This document shows, piece by piece, positions 1 through 6,766 of a stretch of DNA of 8,487 nt. The notes beneath the pieces are model-generated. The model made no database searches, was not told where the DNA came from, and saw only the letters and a program-made list of their open reading frames with translations. The DNA comes from an uncultured Lachnospiraceae bacterium. GTDB taxonomy: Bacteria > Bacillota > Clostridia > Lachnospirales > Lachnospiraceae. Position 1 is the first letter of the stretch, and every line of letters starts with the position of its first letter. The translations under genes were made by a program, and so were the position numbers. The DNA is taken from contig CADBTO010000265.1 in NCBI GenBank assembly GCA_902797565.1, positions 1 through 8,487 on the forward strand, written 5' to 3'.

Positions 1-245
1 CGATCCGGACGGTCTGAACGTTCCGGACGATCCTGCCGATCCTGGCGGTCTGAACGTTCTGGACGATCCTGACGTTCCGAACGATCCGGGCGGTCCGGAC
101 GATCCGGGCGGTCCGGACGATCCGGGCGATCCTGGCGGTCCGGATGTTCCATACGATTCTGACGATCCGGACGATCCTGCCGATCCTGGCGATCTGGACG
201 ATCCGGACGGTCACGCCGGTCGCCGCGTTCCCCGCGTTCTCCCCG
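1..245 (-). repeat. Coding tandem repeat: R-x-D/E triplets in the RicT tail
   Basis: Residues 355-435 of RicT read as 27 consecutive triplets of the form R-x-D or R-x-E, x being mostly P or Q and sometimes S, G, R or M. Two triplets deviate: one ends in N (RQN) and one begins with H (HPD). Five RPD triplets occur in a row. At DNA level this is a degenerate 9-bp period built on GATCCGGAC variants, with an exact 18-bp unit repeated head to tail at 83-100 and 101-118. The array continues past the left edge, so its full length is not visible. Nearly every triplet holds one basic and one acidic residue, making a strongly mixed-charge, presumably unfolded tail. Confidence 0.9.
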
Positions 246-1307
246 TGCCGGGCGACGTTTGCTCCCGCGGCGCTGCTCCGTGCTTCCACTGCTGTGTCGC
301 AGTACCAGTCCTGTCTCTTTCGCTTCGGCATCTGCCCTTCCTGCTTCCAGAAGCTTCTGCGCAATCGCGCTCCGGTCCCGACGCTCCCTGCCCCGTTCCT
401 GCTCCTTTCCGCCTGCTGCCGCATCGCCATCCCTGCGGCGCTCGCCTGCCGGATTCCGTTCGTCTTCCTCGTCCTTCCCCTTCCTGCGCCTCTGGCGTTT
501 CTCAAACGTCAGGTCATCAACGTTGTATTCCCGGATCTCCCGGCTGTCGCCGATCTCAAAGATCACTCCAACTTTCTGTCTTAATACATTAACACTCGAA
601 ACCGTCCCTTCCTCGCCCTTCTTCGTAATTGCCTTATCGCCGCGGGACGGCATCTTCTTGTTCAGATATTCATAGGTTTCCTGCTCATTGGTGAGGCAGC
701 ACATCAGCCTCCCGCAAACCCCGGAAATTTTTGCCGGATTAAGAGACAGGTTCTGCTCCTTCGCCATTTTAATGGACACCGGCGCAAAATCAAACAGATA
801 CGTCTTACAGCAAAGCTCCCTGCCGCATCCGCCGATACCGCCCAGCACCCGCGTCTCATCCCGGACACCGATCTGCCGCAGCTCGATCCTCGTGCGGAAT
901 ACTGACGCAAGGTCTTTCACCAACTGCCGGAAGTCCACCCTTCCCTCTGCCGTGAAATAAAACAGAAGCTTCCGACGGTCAAACGTATATTCTGCCTCGA
1001 TCAGCTTCATCTCCAGTTCATTCTCTATAATCTTCTGCCTGCAAATTGCAAATGCTTCTTTTTCCCTTTTGCGGTTCTCCGCGTCATTTTCCAGATCTTC
1101 GCTGGTGGCAACCCGCCGGAGCGGACGTACCGGTTCGTGCAGCTTTTCATCCGGAATCTCTATCGTTGGTACGGAAACTATGCCAATCTCCATGCCCTTT
1201 GCTGTATCAACGATCACTTTTTTTCCAACAAATAAGTCCTCATCGCCCGAAAGGTAGTAATAGCTCTTCCCCACGGAACGAAACCGGACTCCAACAACTC
1301 TTGGCAT
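1..1307 (-). CDS. ricT: RicT/YaaT, PSP1-domain iron-sulfur protein with repetitive tail (3' end outside window)
   Basis: At least 435 residues are encoded and the frame is still open at position 1. Residues 1-270 match the PSP1/YaaT family: an opening with the motif VGVRFR, then a YYYL stretch, then the PSP1 core. Six cysteines sit in two groups (C161, C166, C167 and C198, C203, C204) within GGCGRELCCK and SGVCGRLMCC. In Bacillus subtilis, RicT joins YmcA (RicA) and YlbF (RicF) in a complex carrying [4Fe-4S] clusters; it aids RNase Y-dependent mRNA processing and affects development. Residues 270-354 are a charged, probably disordered linker, and from 355 on the chain is an R-x-D/E triplet repeat. 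The ATG at 1307 has AGGAGAA just upstream and agrees with family starts; an in-frame ATG at 1361 would add 18 residues but has only AGAGAG directly abutting it. It follows holB by 62 bp, as yaaT follows holB in Bacillus. The core call is firm; tail length and function are unknown. Confidence 0.93.
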   Translation of the reverse strand, partial: MPRVVGVRFRSVGKSYYYLSGDEDLFVGKKVIVDTAKGMEIGIVSVPTIEIPDEKLHEPVRPLRRVATSEDLENDAENRKREKEAFAICRQKIIENELEMKLIEAEYTFDRRKLLFYFTAEGRVDFRQLVKDLASVFRTRIELRQIGVRDETRVLGGIGGCGRELCCKTYLFDFAPVSIKMAKEQNLSLNPAKISGVCGRLMCCLTNEQETYEYLNKKMPSRGDKAITKKGEEGTVSSVNVLRQKVGVIFEIGDSREIREYNVDDLTFEKRQRRRKGKDEEDERNPAGERRRDGDAAAGGKEQERGRERRDRSAIAQKLLEAGRADAEAKETGLVLRHSSGSTEQRRGSKRRPARGERGERGDRRDRPDRPDRQDRQDRPDRQNRMEHPDRQDRPDRPDRPDRPDRPDRSERQDRPERSDRQDRQDRPERSDRPD

Positions 1308-1310
1308 CTC

Positions 1311-1317
1311 TTCTCCT
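1311..1317 (-). promoter_or_regulatory. Ribosome binding site of ricT
   Basis: AGGAGAA precedes the ATG at 1307, leaving three bases (five counted from the AGGAG core). It decides this start over the in-frame ATG at 1361. In the same 62-bp gap a small perfect inverted repeat, CCACA-TTA-TGTGG (1328-1340), lies in the ricT leader; its T-run lies on the plus-strand side, so it does not look like a terminator for the operon. Confidence 0.7.
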
Positions 1318-1369
1318 ATAATTGAACCCACATTATGTGGTATTTTTCTGCCTGTTTTCATCTCTCTTT

Positions 1370-2455
1370 TCACGGAATTCCTTCCGAAATCCCGGAAAAC
1401 ACTGCAAACAGATTGTCCAGCACAAGTTCCGGTGCCACATTCCGGTCCAGCTGCTCCTCTGCCCGTTCAACCGCTGAAACACTCCGCTGGATATATCCAT
1501 ATGACACACGTTCAGACTCTGCCTGGATTTTTTCCCCATATTCCGAATATATCAGGTATTTGCGGTCTCCGCCGGACTTCAGCAGATACAAATCCCGATA
1601 CCAGGACGTGAATAATCCCAGGTAATCCCGGACAGCCGCCTTATCCGCAGCCAGCTGCGCCGCCTCTGCCACCCATTCATAGGACGGCAGGTCTCTAATC
1701 GCTCCCAGTAATTTCGCGACATAACGCACCTTATCTAAAAATGCATCGCCCGCTGCATATTCCCTTGCGCGTCCTTCATTCCCCTGTGCAAAAGAAAGGA
1801 TCGCGCTGGTCCGGTAATCCGGCACCCGGTACTCCTTCATCAGGAACTGGCGCATCAGCGAATCCGGCACGGCTTTCATGGAAAGCTCAACGCATCTCGA
1901 ACGGATGGTCTGGAGCAGTTTTTCTGTATTGTCCGTAAGCAGCATAATCCGCACATATGGCGGAGGTTCCTCGATTGACTTGAGGATCGCGTTCTGCGCC
2001 TGCTGCGTCAGGTTCTGTGCATCCGGAACGATATAGACCTTTGCCCGCCCGTGGTATGGACGGATATGGATGCTCTGCAGCATCTGTTCCCGGACCTCGT
2101 CGATCGAAATCGACGCCGTTTTTTTCTTCGACATATCTTTGCCCAGATTCAGGACCGAAAGATCCGGATTCGTCCCGTTTTGCACCTGGATGCACATCCG
2201 GCACTTCCCGCAGGCACATTCCGGCCGTTCCGCATGATCCTCGCAGAGCATCGCAGCAGCAAATGCCGTGGCAAGTTTCAGCTTCCCGCTGCCTTTCTCT
2301 CCGGAAATGATATAGGCATGGGATACACTGTTTGCCCGAAGCGCCGCATACAGGTGGTTCTTGATGCCCCGCTGCCCCAGAATCCGGTCAAAACTGGTAT
2401 TCAACTGGATGGATTCTTCCTGCGCCTCATCCCTCGGCATATTCTTCGCCTTCAT
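1370..2455 (-). CDS. holB: DNA polymerase III delta-prime subunit (clamp loader)
   Basis: This 361-residue protein is the delta-prime subunit of the clamp loader, the AAA+ assembly that loads the beta sliding clamp at the replication fork. The N-terminus has the family signature FDRILGQ near residue 22, a Walker A-like loop GEKGSGK (52-58), a zinc module with C71, C80, C85 and C88 (C82 also present), a degenerate Walker B region around [10 protein letters not shown], the conserved EEPP (162-165), and the SRC motif (186-188) that supplies the arginine finger in clamp-loader subunits. The ATG overlaps the yaaR stop by four bases (ATGA), implying translational re-initiation; an alternative ATG at codon 6 is possible. 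Placement between yaaR and ricT is the standard Bacillota arrangement. Length is slightly above the usual 320-340. Nothing suggests loss of function. Confidence 0.96.
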   Translation of the reverse strand: MKAKNMPRDEAQEESIQLNTSFDRILGQRGIKNHLYAALRANSVSHAYIISGEKGSGKLKLATAFAAAMLCEDHAERPECACGKCRMCIQVQNGTNPDLSVLNLGKDMSKKKTASISIDEVREQMLQSIHIRPYHGRAKVYIVPDAQNLTQQAQNAILKSIEEPPPYVRIMLLTDNTEKLLQTIRSRCVELSMKAVPDSLMRQFLMKEYRVPDYRTSAILSFAQGNEGRAREYAAGDAFLDKVRYVAKLLGAIRDLPSYEWVAEAAQLAADKAAVRDYLGLFTSWYRDLYLLKSGGDRKYLIYSEYGEKIQAESERVSYGYIQRSVSAVERAEEQLDRNVAPELVLDNLFAVFSGISEGIP

Positions 2456-2904
2456 GTTGAGATATCCAGCAAAAGGCCCCGGATCTCATCCACCCGACCG
2501 AGGATGGACAGATGGTCTTTTTCGTCCTCCACCAGCTCGCTCGCCAGATCGTCCAGGTTTTTGTCCACCAGCTTCACAATCCCATACACGCGATGCCTGC
2601 CGCGCCGATCCAGGAAATTCTCCCGGCTGAATTTGTGCGAACGGTTCACCACTTCGTTCACAAATTCCTTGACCAGGGATCGGTATTGCTTCATATCTTT
2701 GATATCCATATGTTCCGCAATTTTCTTTCCCTGCTCGTCGATCTTCTCCATCAGGTGTGTCAGCTTGTCCTGCAGTTCATTGTCTTCGATCTTGGATGCC
2801 AGCGTGAACTTAAACTGCCCGTCCGACCTGGCAGGGGTATCTTTTGCGGTTTCTGCCCGTACCAGGGCGCTCGCCTGGTGTACCCGCATATCTTGATTAT
2901 TCAT
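2452..2904 (-). CDS. yaaR: YaaR family protein (DUF327)
   Basis: This 150-residue, mainly helical, cytoplasmic protein belongs to the DUF327/YaaR family (about 146 residues in Bacillus subtilis), whose role is not established. The first ~30 residues are polar and probably disordered. A helical, charge-rich middle follows, then a conserved-looking C-terminal block with [19 protein letters not shown] around residues 103-121. No catalytic motif or membrane segment is visible. The ATG at 2904 overlaps the end of the upstream kinase gene by 8 bases and has AGGAG (2912-2916) seven bases upstream, inside that gene. The stop overlaps the holB start by four bases. Synteny with holB and ricT supports the call as much as the sequence does; a link to the replication or RNA-processing neighbours is only inferred. 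Confidence 0.9.
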   Translation of the reverse strand: MNNQDMRVHQASALVRAETAKDTPARSDGQFKFTLASKIEDNELQDKLTHLMEKIDEQGKKIAEHMDIKDMKQYRSLVKEFVNEVVNRSHKFSRENFLDRRGRHRVYGIVKLVDKNLDDLASELVEDEKDHLSILGRVDEIRGLLLDIST

Positions 2905-3574
2905 GGAAGAACTCCTCTATATAGCCCCGGATCTTCTCTGCACACGCCTCCAGGCTGATATTTTCGAAACGCATCCCAATGCCTGCTTCCGCCAGCTTTT
3001 CCTCAGAAAAATCCTGCACATCCGCCAGAAACCTCCGGCACATCTCTTCATACCTGGGCGTCTTTTGCCCGCGTTCCCTCCGCAGGGCGCGATCCAGACG
3101 CAGTCCGTCTTCAACTTCTATATATATCGGTACAACTGCAGAATTTCTATAGCCCCATGCATCTTCCGCACACGCCGGAGCGTTTTGATCCGCCCGTCTG
3201 TCATCCAGCCTGTCTCCCACCCGCCCTGTCGCATAATGGCTTTTCAATGCCAGAAAGGATTCCAGCGTCCCGATCAGAAGATAATTATGCCGCTGCAGAT
3301 CGATCTGTCCATCCTCCGCCGTAAAATACGTCCAGATTCCATGCCATGTCTTGTAACTCCGCTGCTCAATAATCTTTCCCGCGCGTTCCATCTGCTGCCG
3401 CGTTTCCTCACTGACAAAATGATACTGTATGCCGTCCTGCTCGCCTGCCCGGATCGGCCTGGTGGTGTAAGGAACCACTTTCTGCAAAGCCAGTGTCTGG
3501 TCTTCCAGCAGCCTTTTGTAAACGCTGTCCTTCCCTGCTCCACTTTTTCCCAGGATACAAAACAATCTACCCAC
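2897..3574 (-). CDS. Guanylate-kinase-like nucleotide kinase with an internal insertion
   Basis: This 225-residue P-loop protein resembles guanylate kinase, which phosphorylates GMP to GDP. Visible elements are the P-loop GKSGAGK (9-15), a GMP-binding-like segment with [13 protein letters not shown] (36-48) and Y51, E70 at the usual base-contacting place, and an arginine-rich lid-like helix (RALRRER, 162-168). Differences from housekeeping Gmk: K at P-loop position 2 and D after the P-loop lysine, HGIWTYFT in place of the usual GxxYGT, and about 30 extra residues (115-146) before the VVPIYIEV strand. It probably starts at GTG 3574, overlapping the decarboxylase stop by 8 bases with no strong ribosome site, so translation is likely coupled. 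In Bacillus subtilis this slot holds tmk. It could be a Gmk paralogue with altered substrate or a regulatory role; a normal gmk is expected elsewhere. Confidence 0.8.
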   Translation of the reverse strand: MGRLFCILGKSGAGKDSVYKRLLEDQTLALQKVVPYTTRPIRAGEQDGIQYHFVSEETRQQMERAGKIIEQRSYKTWHGIWTYFTAEDGQIDLQRHNYLLIGTLESFLALKSHYATGRVGDRLDDRRADQNAPACAEDAWGYRNSAVVPIYIEVEDGLRLDRALRRERGQKTPRYEEMCRRFLADVQDFSEEKLAEAGIGMRFENISLEACAEKIRGYIEEFFHE

Positions 3575-5096
3575 GGCCTGCCACCATCAATCTGCCTTCC
3601 AAAACCCCTTCAACCTCCATCCCATCCTGCAGTGCACGTTCCAGATCATCCCGCTTCGCAGGCGTGATCCGCTCTCCGGGAACCAGCAGGGGGATTCCAG
3701 GCGGATAGGGAACCACGAAACATGCTGATACTTTATCTACGCACTGCTCAATAGAAACCAGCTTGCCCTCCTGGTACGCTATCACAATTTCCTGCCCGGC
3801 TTCCTGTTTTTTCTCCCTCATCCATGCCATTCCCGCAGCACCATGCATCCTGCATGCCGAACTCAGTTGTTCTCTTTTTGATTCCCGTGCGACATCTTCA
3901 AGACATATCTGTTTGTCTTTTTCCTGCATATCCTCAGATTTACGACATTCTTTTTCATCTATTTCCTGCATTGCAGACAGAAGCTGATACAAAGCATTCG
4001 CATCGTCTGCCACGGAACTGAGCGCCACCGCATAGCTTCCAACCGCCATTTCAAGCTCCAGCCCTGCTTCCTTCCGAAACCAGTCCATCAGTTCCATTCC
4101 CGTCCACCCCAGACCGGATCCATCCACAATGATTTTTGAAACATCCTGCCCGGCAAAACGCCGCACGCGAAGCTTCTGCAGTTTTCCCGCTTTCTGATAA
4201 AATTCCGCCAGCCGCCTGCCGTATGCCAAAAAAGCACTTTGCCCTTCCCGCTCCAGAAACGATGTACAGACATCCACGCTCGCCATCAGGACATAAGACG
4301 GAGAACTGGAAACAAACAGATCCAGGTAATGGCTGACCGCCTTTCCATCCACCATACTTCCTTCCGGAAGCAGTACTGCCGCAGTCTGTGTCATAGCGGG
4401 CAAGGTCTTATGCAGGCTTGTCACGACCACATCTGCGCCCAGCGCCCACGCCGGCTCTGGAAAATATCTTCTTCTGCCAGCGCCTGGGCTTTTCCCGTCA
4501 AATCCCAAGTGGGCCCCATGGGCACTGTCCACGATAACTGCAACGCCCCTGCGATGGCAGATCTGCACCACCTGTTCCAGATCAAAGGTGATTCCTTCGT
4601 AGGTCGGATAGGTAAATACTGCCGTCCGGATATCCGGATGCGTTTCCAGCGCTTGTTCTACAGATTGTGGCGAAATAATGCCGTATATGGGTGTGGTATT
4701 CGCCGCGTATATGTCTGTTTCTACTGCCTCTTCCGGATACACAAATGCCACTCGCGCTCCGCAGCACTCCGCCGCAGCATAAATACTTTTGTGCGCATTC
4801 CTCCCGATCAGGACGGCACTGCCTTTCCCTGCCGCCGCAGAAACCGCGGCAAGATTCCCTGCCGTGGAACCATTGACAGAGACCCATGCTTCTTTGACTC
4901 CATATACCGCCGCCAGCCTCTGCTGCAGTTCTTTCAGGATTCCGGTCGGATGGTGGAGATTGTCAAAACCATAAATCTCCGTGATGTCCAGCCGGTACGC
5001 ATCTCCCAGCCCGAAATCCCGTCGTTTGTGTCCGGGCATTGTAAAAGAATAAATCCCGCTTTTTGCAAATTTCTGCAGTTTCTCCGTCAGTTTCAC
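3567..5096 (-). CDS. Orn/Lys/Arg decarboxylase family protein (YaaO-like)
   Basis: A fold-type I PLP enzyme of the group that decarboxylates lysine, ornithine or arginine to diamines. From the preferred GTG start it has 509 residues: FTMPGHKR (18-25), NGSTAGN (75-81), H102 in NAHKS where a ring-stacking histidine is expected, DSAHGAH (190-196) with the PLP-nitrogen aspartate D190, and SLHKT (227-231) with the likely Schiff-base lysine K230. The C-terminal domain carries the signature VPYPPGIPLLVPGE (462-474). Between the two domains, residues ~379-435 form a charged stretch (many E, K, R, D) that looks like an insertion. GTG 5096 is chosen because GGAG lies eight bases upstream and the remaining N-terminus fits the family; a TTG at 5159 would add 21 atypical residues (W, K, C rich). 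It lies 66 bp after the AbiEii-like gene. Substrate cannot be read from sequence. Confidence 0.92.
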   Translation of the reverse strand: MKLTEKLQKFAKSGIYSFTMPGHKRRDFGLGDAYRLDITEIYGFDNLHHPTGILKELQQRLAAVYGVKEAWVSVNGSTAGNLAAVSAAAGKGSAVLIGRNAHKSIYAAAECCGARVAFVYPEEAVETDIYAANTTPIYGIISPQSVEQALETHPDIRTAVFTYPTYEGITFDLEQVVQICHRRGVAVIVDSAHGAHLGFDGKSPGAGRRRYFPEPAWALGADVVVTSLHKTLPAMTQTAAVLLPEGSMVDGKAVSHYLDLFVSSSPSYVLMASVDVCTSFLEREGQSAFLAYGRRLAEFYQKAGKLQKLRVRRFAGQDVSKIIVDGSGLGWTGMELMDWFRKEAGLELEMAVGSYAVALSSVADDANALYQLLSAMQEIDEKECRKSEDMQEKDKQICLEDVARESKREQLSSACRMHGAAGMAWMREKKQEAGQEIVIAYQEGKLVSIEQCVDKVSACFVVPYPPGIPLLVPGERITPAKRDDLERALQDGMEVEGVLEGRLMVAGRG

Positions 5097-5104
5097 GGCA
5101 ATTT

Positions 5105-5108
5105 CTCC
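5105..5108 (-). promoter_or_regulatory. Ribosome binding site deciding the decarboxylase start
   Basis: GGAG followed by eight bases and GTG (5096-5094). The TTG at 5159 sits directly after the upstream gene's stop with no comparable site. An exact 11-bp tandem duplication (5107-5117 and 5118-5128) overlaps and lies just upstream of this site; because 11 is not a multiple of three, it argues that the segment upstream of GTG is not constrained as coding sequence. Confidence 0.6.
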
Positions 5109-5162
5109 ATCTTTGCCCCATCTTTGCCACGCCTTGCTGCATATCTTTTTTGTCCACAAAAC

Positions 5163-6050
5163 TCAATCCAGGAACCTCCGCAGCTGCGGCATCCAGTCTC
5201 CCAGATAGATCATATCGATCGTAATCGCATCCCAGACCGGAAGAAGGAAATGCAAGATGACGTCAAACGCCTCTTCCCAGGACGGCTCTTTCAGCTTCTG
5301 CCTGCGGAGCAGGCGTTTCCATTTTTTCTTCATATAAGAATAGTCCCGATATCCTGTAAAGGTCTGCATCCGTTTCGCATCTGCCACGATCCCCCCCTCA
5401 TCCAGGCGGAGCCGAAGTGCTTCCTGGAAATCCCGCCCGCTCATCGGACACTTCACCAGAAGCTCATAGGTATAAAGGTACAGGTCAAACTCTGCCAATA
5501 GTTCCAGCTTCGTGACTAGTTCAAAGATCAGGTCTGCGGCATGTTCCGCAACCGGATACCGCAAATAGGAAATGGTTCGGTTCGGACGCCAGATCGGAGA
5601 AAAAAATTCCTCCTGCGGAAACAGTTCATTCCCCCGAAGCGGGGCAATCTTCATAGAAAACGGTACATACATCCCCTCATAATGTACGGATATGCGAATA
5701 CTGCCCGGCCGTTCGATCTCTATCTGCGCATCCAGCACAGGTTTCTCATTTTCCAGACTCCACTTGAAGAGTCCCAGAAGTTCTTCCCAGATTTCCCTGC
5801 TGAATCGCTGTCCCGGAATCGTTCCGTCCTCCGGCTGGACATGCGGATCCTCCCGGTAATAAATCAAAAGCCCGTCATCCAGGCGATGCACGCTTCCTCT
5901 TGGATCCATATCCGTGGGAGAAAGCAGTTCGATATGGTTTGAAAAATCTGATTGTGCCAGCGCCGCAAAAAGACGCTGGCAGACAAACCACGCCAATACC
6001 TGTGCAAATGGGATTCCCGTCTCCTGTGCATATTCTTTCAAAAAATTCAA
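5163..6050 (-). CDS. AbiEii-like nucleotidyltransferase-fold protein, catalytic motifs apparently lost
   Basis: This 295-residue protein is read as an AbiEii/COG2253-type relative on layout: an N-terminal helix pattern (GIPFAQVLAWFVCQRLFAALAQSDF, 12-36) like the VLxRYALERLLYRLSxSxY block of such toxins, a central beta section (IRISVHYEGMYVPFSMKI, 118-135), a helix after YPVAEH, and a C-terminal KKWKRLLRR...FLLPVWDAI pattern (242-276). AbiEii proteins transfer nucleotides using a GG/GS loop, a D-x-D pair and later K and D residues. None is recognisable here: LLSPTDMDPRG stands where the KGG loop would be, IAP where an acidic strand is expected, and AEH replaces AEK. The frame is intact, so this looks like a maintained but disarmed homologue. 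It probably starts at TTG 6050, seven bases after AGGAG, overlapping abiEi by four bases. The family call rests on pattern memory and gene pairing; a wholly unrelated family remains possible. Confidence 0.55.
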   Translation of the reverse strand: MNFLKEYAQETGIPFAQVLAWFVCQRLFAALAQSDFSNHIELLSPTDMDPRGSVHRLDDGLLIYYREDPHVQPEDGTIPGQRFSREIWEELLGLFKWSLENEKPVLDAQIEIERPGSIRISVHYEGMYVPFSMKIAPLRGNELFPQEEFFSPIWRPNRTISYLRYPVAEHAADLIFELVTKLELLAEFDLYLYTYELLVKCPMSGRDFQEALRLRLDEGGIVADAKRMQTFTGYRDYSYMKKKWKRLLRRQKLKEPSWEEAFDVILHFLLPVWDAITIDMIYLGDWMPQLRRFLD

Positions 6051-6682
6051 AGCCAAACTCCTATCATTGACTGCACTTTTTTCCGAACCTTCCGCTTCGC
6101 CGCCATCTCCATCAAACAGGCAATGTCTTTGCTTTCATCCTCAATATAGGAAAATACGCCTTCCCGAAGTGTTTTCCGATCCAGTTTTTCCTCGTATTTC
6201 AGCACATCACAGATCAACCGTTCTTTTGAATATACCCGCATCGTCTTCCCTGCGAGTTCAATGGTCTCCATTCCCAGATCCAACACTGCTTCTTCTGTGT
6301 AATATGGTTCTACGACAGGATAGGTCATCTTGAACCGGGACTTCGATGTATTCTTGCTGATCGCAATCGCCCAGCCATACGGTTTTTCCTTGAGATAGCC
6401 ATGGAGATACAAGCCACTCTGCATCGTTAATACCCCATCCGGAAACATTGCGGCGATCAGCTCGTCCTCCGAGCGTACTGCCGTCCGAACAGTGTATGAC
6501 CCGTTCCGTACCTTCAGCAAATCCCCGTCCTTGATAAACTGCACCACCCGGCGATAATCAATCCCCAGATTCAGGATATCCTTCGTGCGAACCACGCCGC
6601 CCAGCTGGTCTGCAAGCTCCATGATACATTCCAGCTCATAGGTGCGCTTCTCCTCCCGGCTCATCGGAATCTCTACATGCAT
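6047..6682 (-). CDS. AbiEi-like antitoxin / winged-helix regulator
   Basis: A 211-residue cytoplasmic protein with the layout of AbiEi, the antitoxin and autorepressor of type IV toxin-antitoxin systems. Residues ~12-66 form the N-terminal winged helix (ELADQLGGVVRTKDILNLGI, then YRRVVQFIKDGDLLKVRNGSY). The C-terminal part shows family-like blocks: VLTMQSGLYLHGY (84-96), a segment around WAIAISK, and MRVYSKERLICDVLKY (148-163), with a helical end. The start is ATG 6682 because a G-rich site (GGGGGGAG, 6686-6693) lies just upstream; an in-frame ATG at 6763 would place the start upstream of the predicted promoter. It is first in the operon, about 28 bases from the predicted transcription start, and overlaps the AbiEii-like gene by four bases, the usual antitoxin-first bicistron. 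AbiEi proteins are known to repress their own promoter, so this one may set expression of everything downstream. Confidence 0.75.
   Translation of the reverse strand: MHVEIPMSREEKRTYELECIMELADQLGGVVRTKDILNLGIDYRRVVQFIKDGDLLKVRNGSYTVRTAVRSEDELIAAMFPDGVLTMQSGLYLHGYLKEKPYGWAIAISKNTSKSRFKMTYPVVEPYYTEEAVLDLGMETIELAGKTMRVYSKERLICDVLKYEEKLDRKTLREGVFSYIEDESKDIACLMEMAAKRKVRKKVQSMIGVWL
6058..6062 (-). promoter_or_regulatory. Ribosome binding site of the AbiEii-like gene
   Basis: AGGAG inside the last codons of the AbiEi-like gene, seven bases before TTG 6050-6048. An earlier TTG at 6056 would be only one base from the site, so 6050 is the better start; the start then shares TTGA with the upstream stop. 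Confidence 0.6.
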
Positions 6683-6685
6683 AGT

Positions 6686-6693
6686 CTCCCCCC
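6686..6693 (-). promoter_or_regulatory. Ribosome binding site of the AbiEi-like gene
   Basis: GGGGGGAG three bases before ATG 6682. It fixes the start of the AbiEi-like gene and rules out the in-frame ATG at 6763, which has no such site and lies above the promoter. Confidence 0.65.
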
Positions 6694-6716
6694 TATCTGT
6701 TGTCAATCGTGATTCC

Positions 6717-6745
6717 ATAATAAATGAATTGGCATTTTTTGTCAA
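6717..6745 (-). promoter_or_regulatory. Sigma-A promoter of the AbiEi-to-ricT operon
   Basis: On the minus strand there is a perfect TTGACA (6745-6740), a 17-base spacer, and TATTAT (6722-6717), a near-consensus vegetative promoter. Transcription would begin near 6710, giving a leader of about 28 bases before the ATG at 6682. A second TTGACAA copy lies at 6706-6700 in the same orientation, 39 bp downstream of the first, just inside the transcribed region; it could be part of an operator or be chance. No other promoter of this quality was noticed further down the operon. Confidence 0.75.
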
Positions 6746-6766
6746 ACAATAAGAGAAAAACAAGGC

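Noticed and set aside
1..245. CRISPR array or intergenic iteron
   Set aside because: The repeat has a 3-codon period, no spacers, and stays in frame with ricT.
144..675. Several overlapping plus-strand open frames
   Set aside because: They result from the complementary strand of the ricT linker and repeat, which lacks stops by composition; the minus frame is continuous with the PSP1 domain.
1328..1350. Rho-independent terminator after holB
   Set aside because: The stem is only five base pairs and the T-run follows it on the plus strand, not in the direction of operon transcription.
2051..2896. Plus-strand open frame of 281 codons
   Set aside because: Antisense to holB and yaaR, both well supported; S/R-rich translation without family features.
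4239..5501. Plus-strand open frame of 420 codons
   Set aside because: It lies antisense to the decarboxylase and AbiEii-like genes, crosses their boundary, has no recognisable domain, and its composition (H, R, C, P rich) is that of a shadow frame.
6047..6763. Longer AbiEi-like protein starting at ATG 6763
   Set aside because: That start is upstream of the predicted promoter and lacks a ribosome site; ATG 6682 has a strong one.
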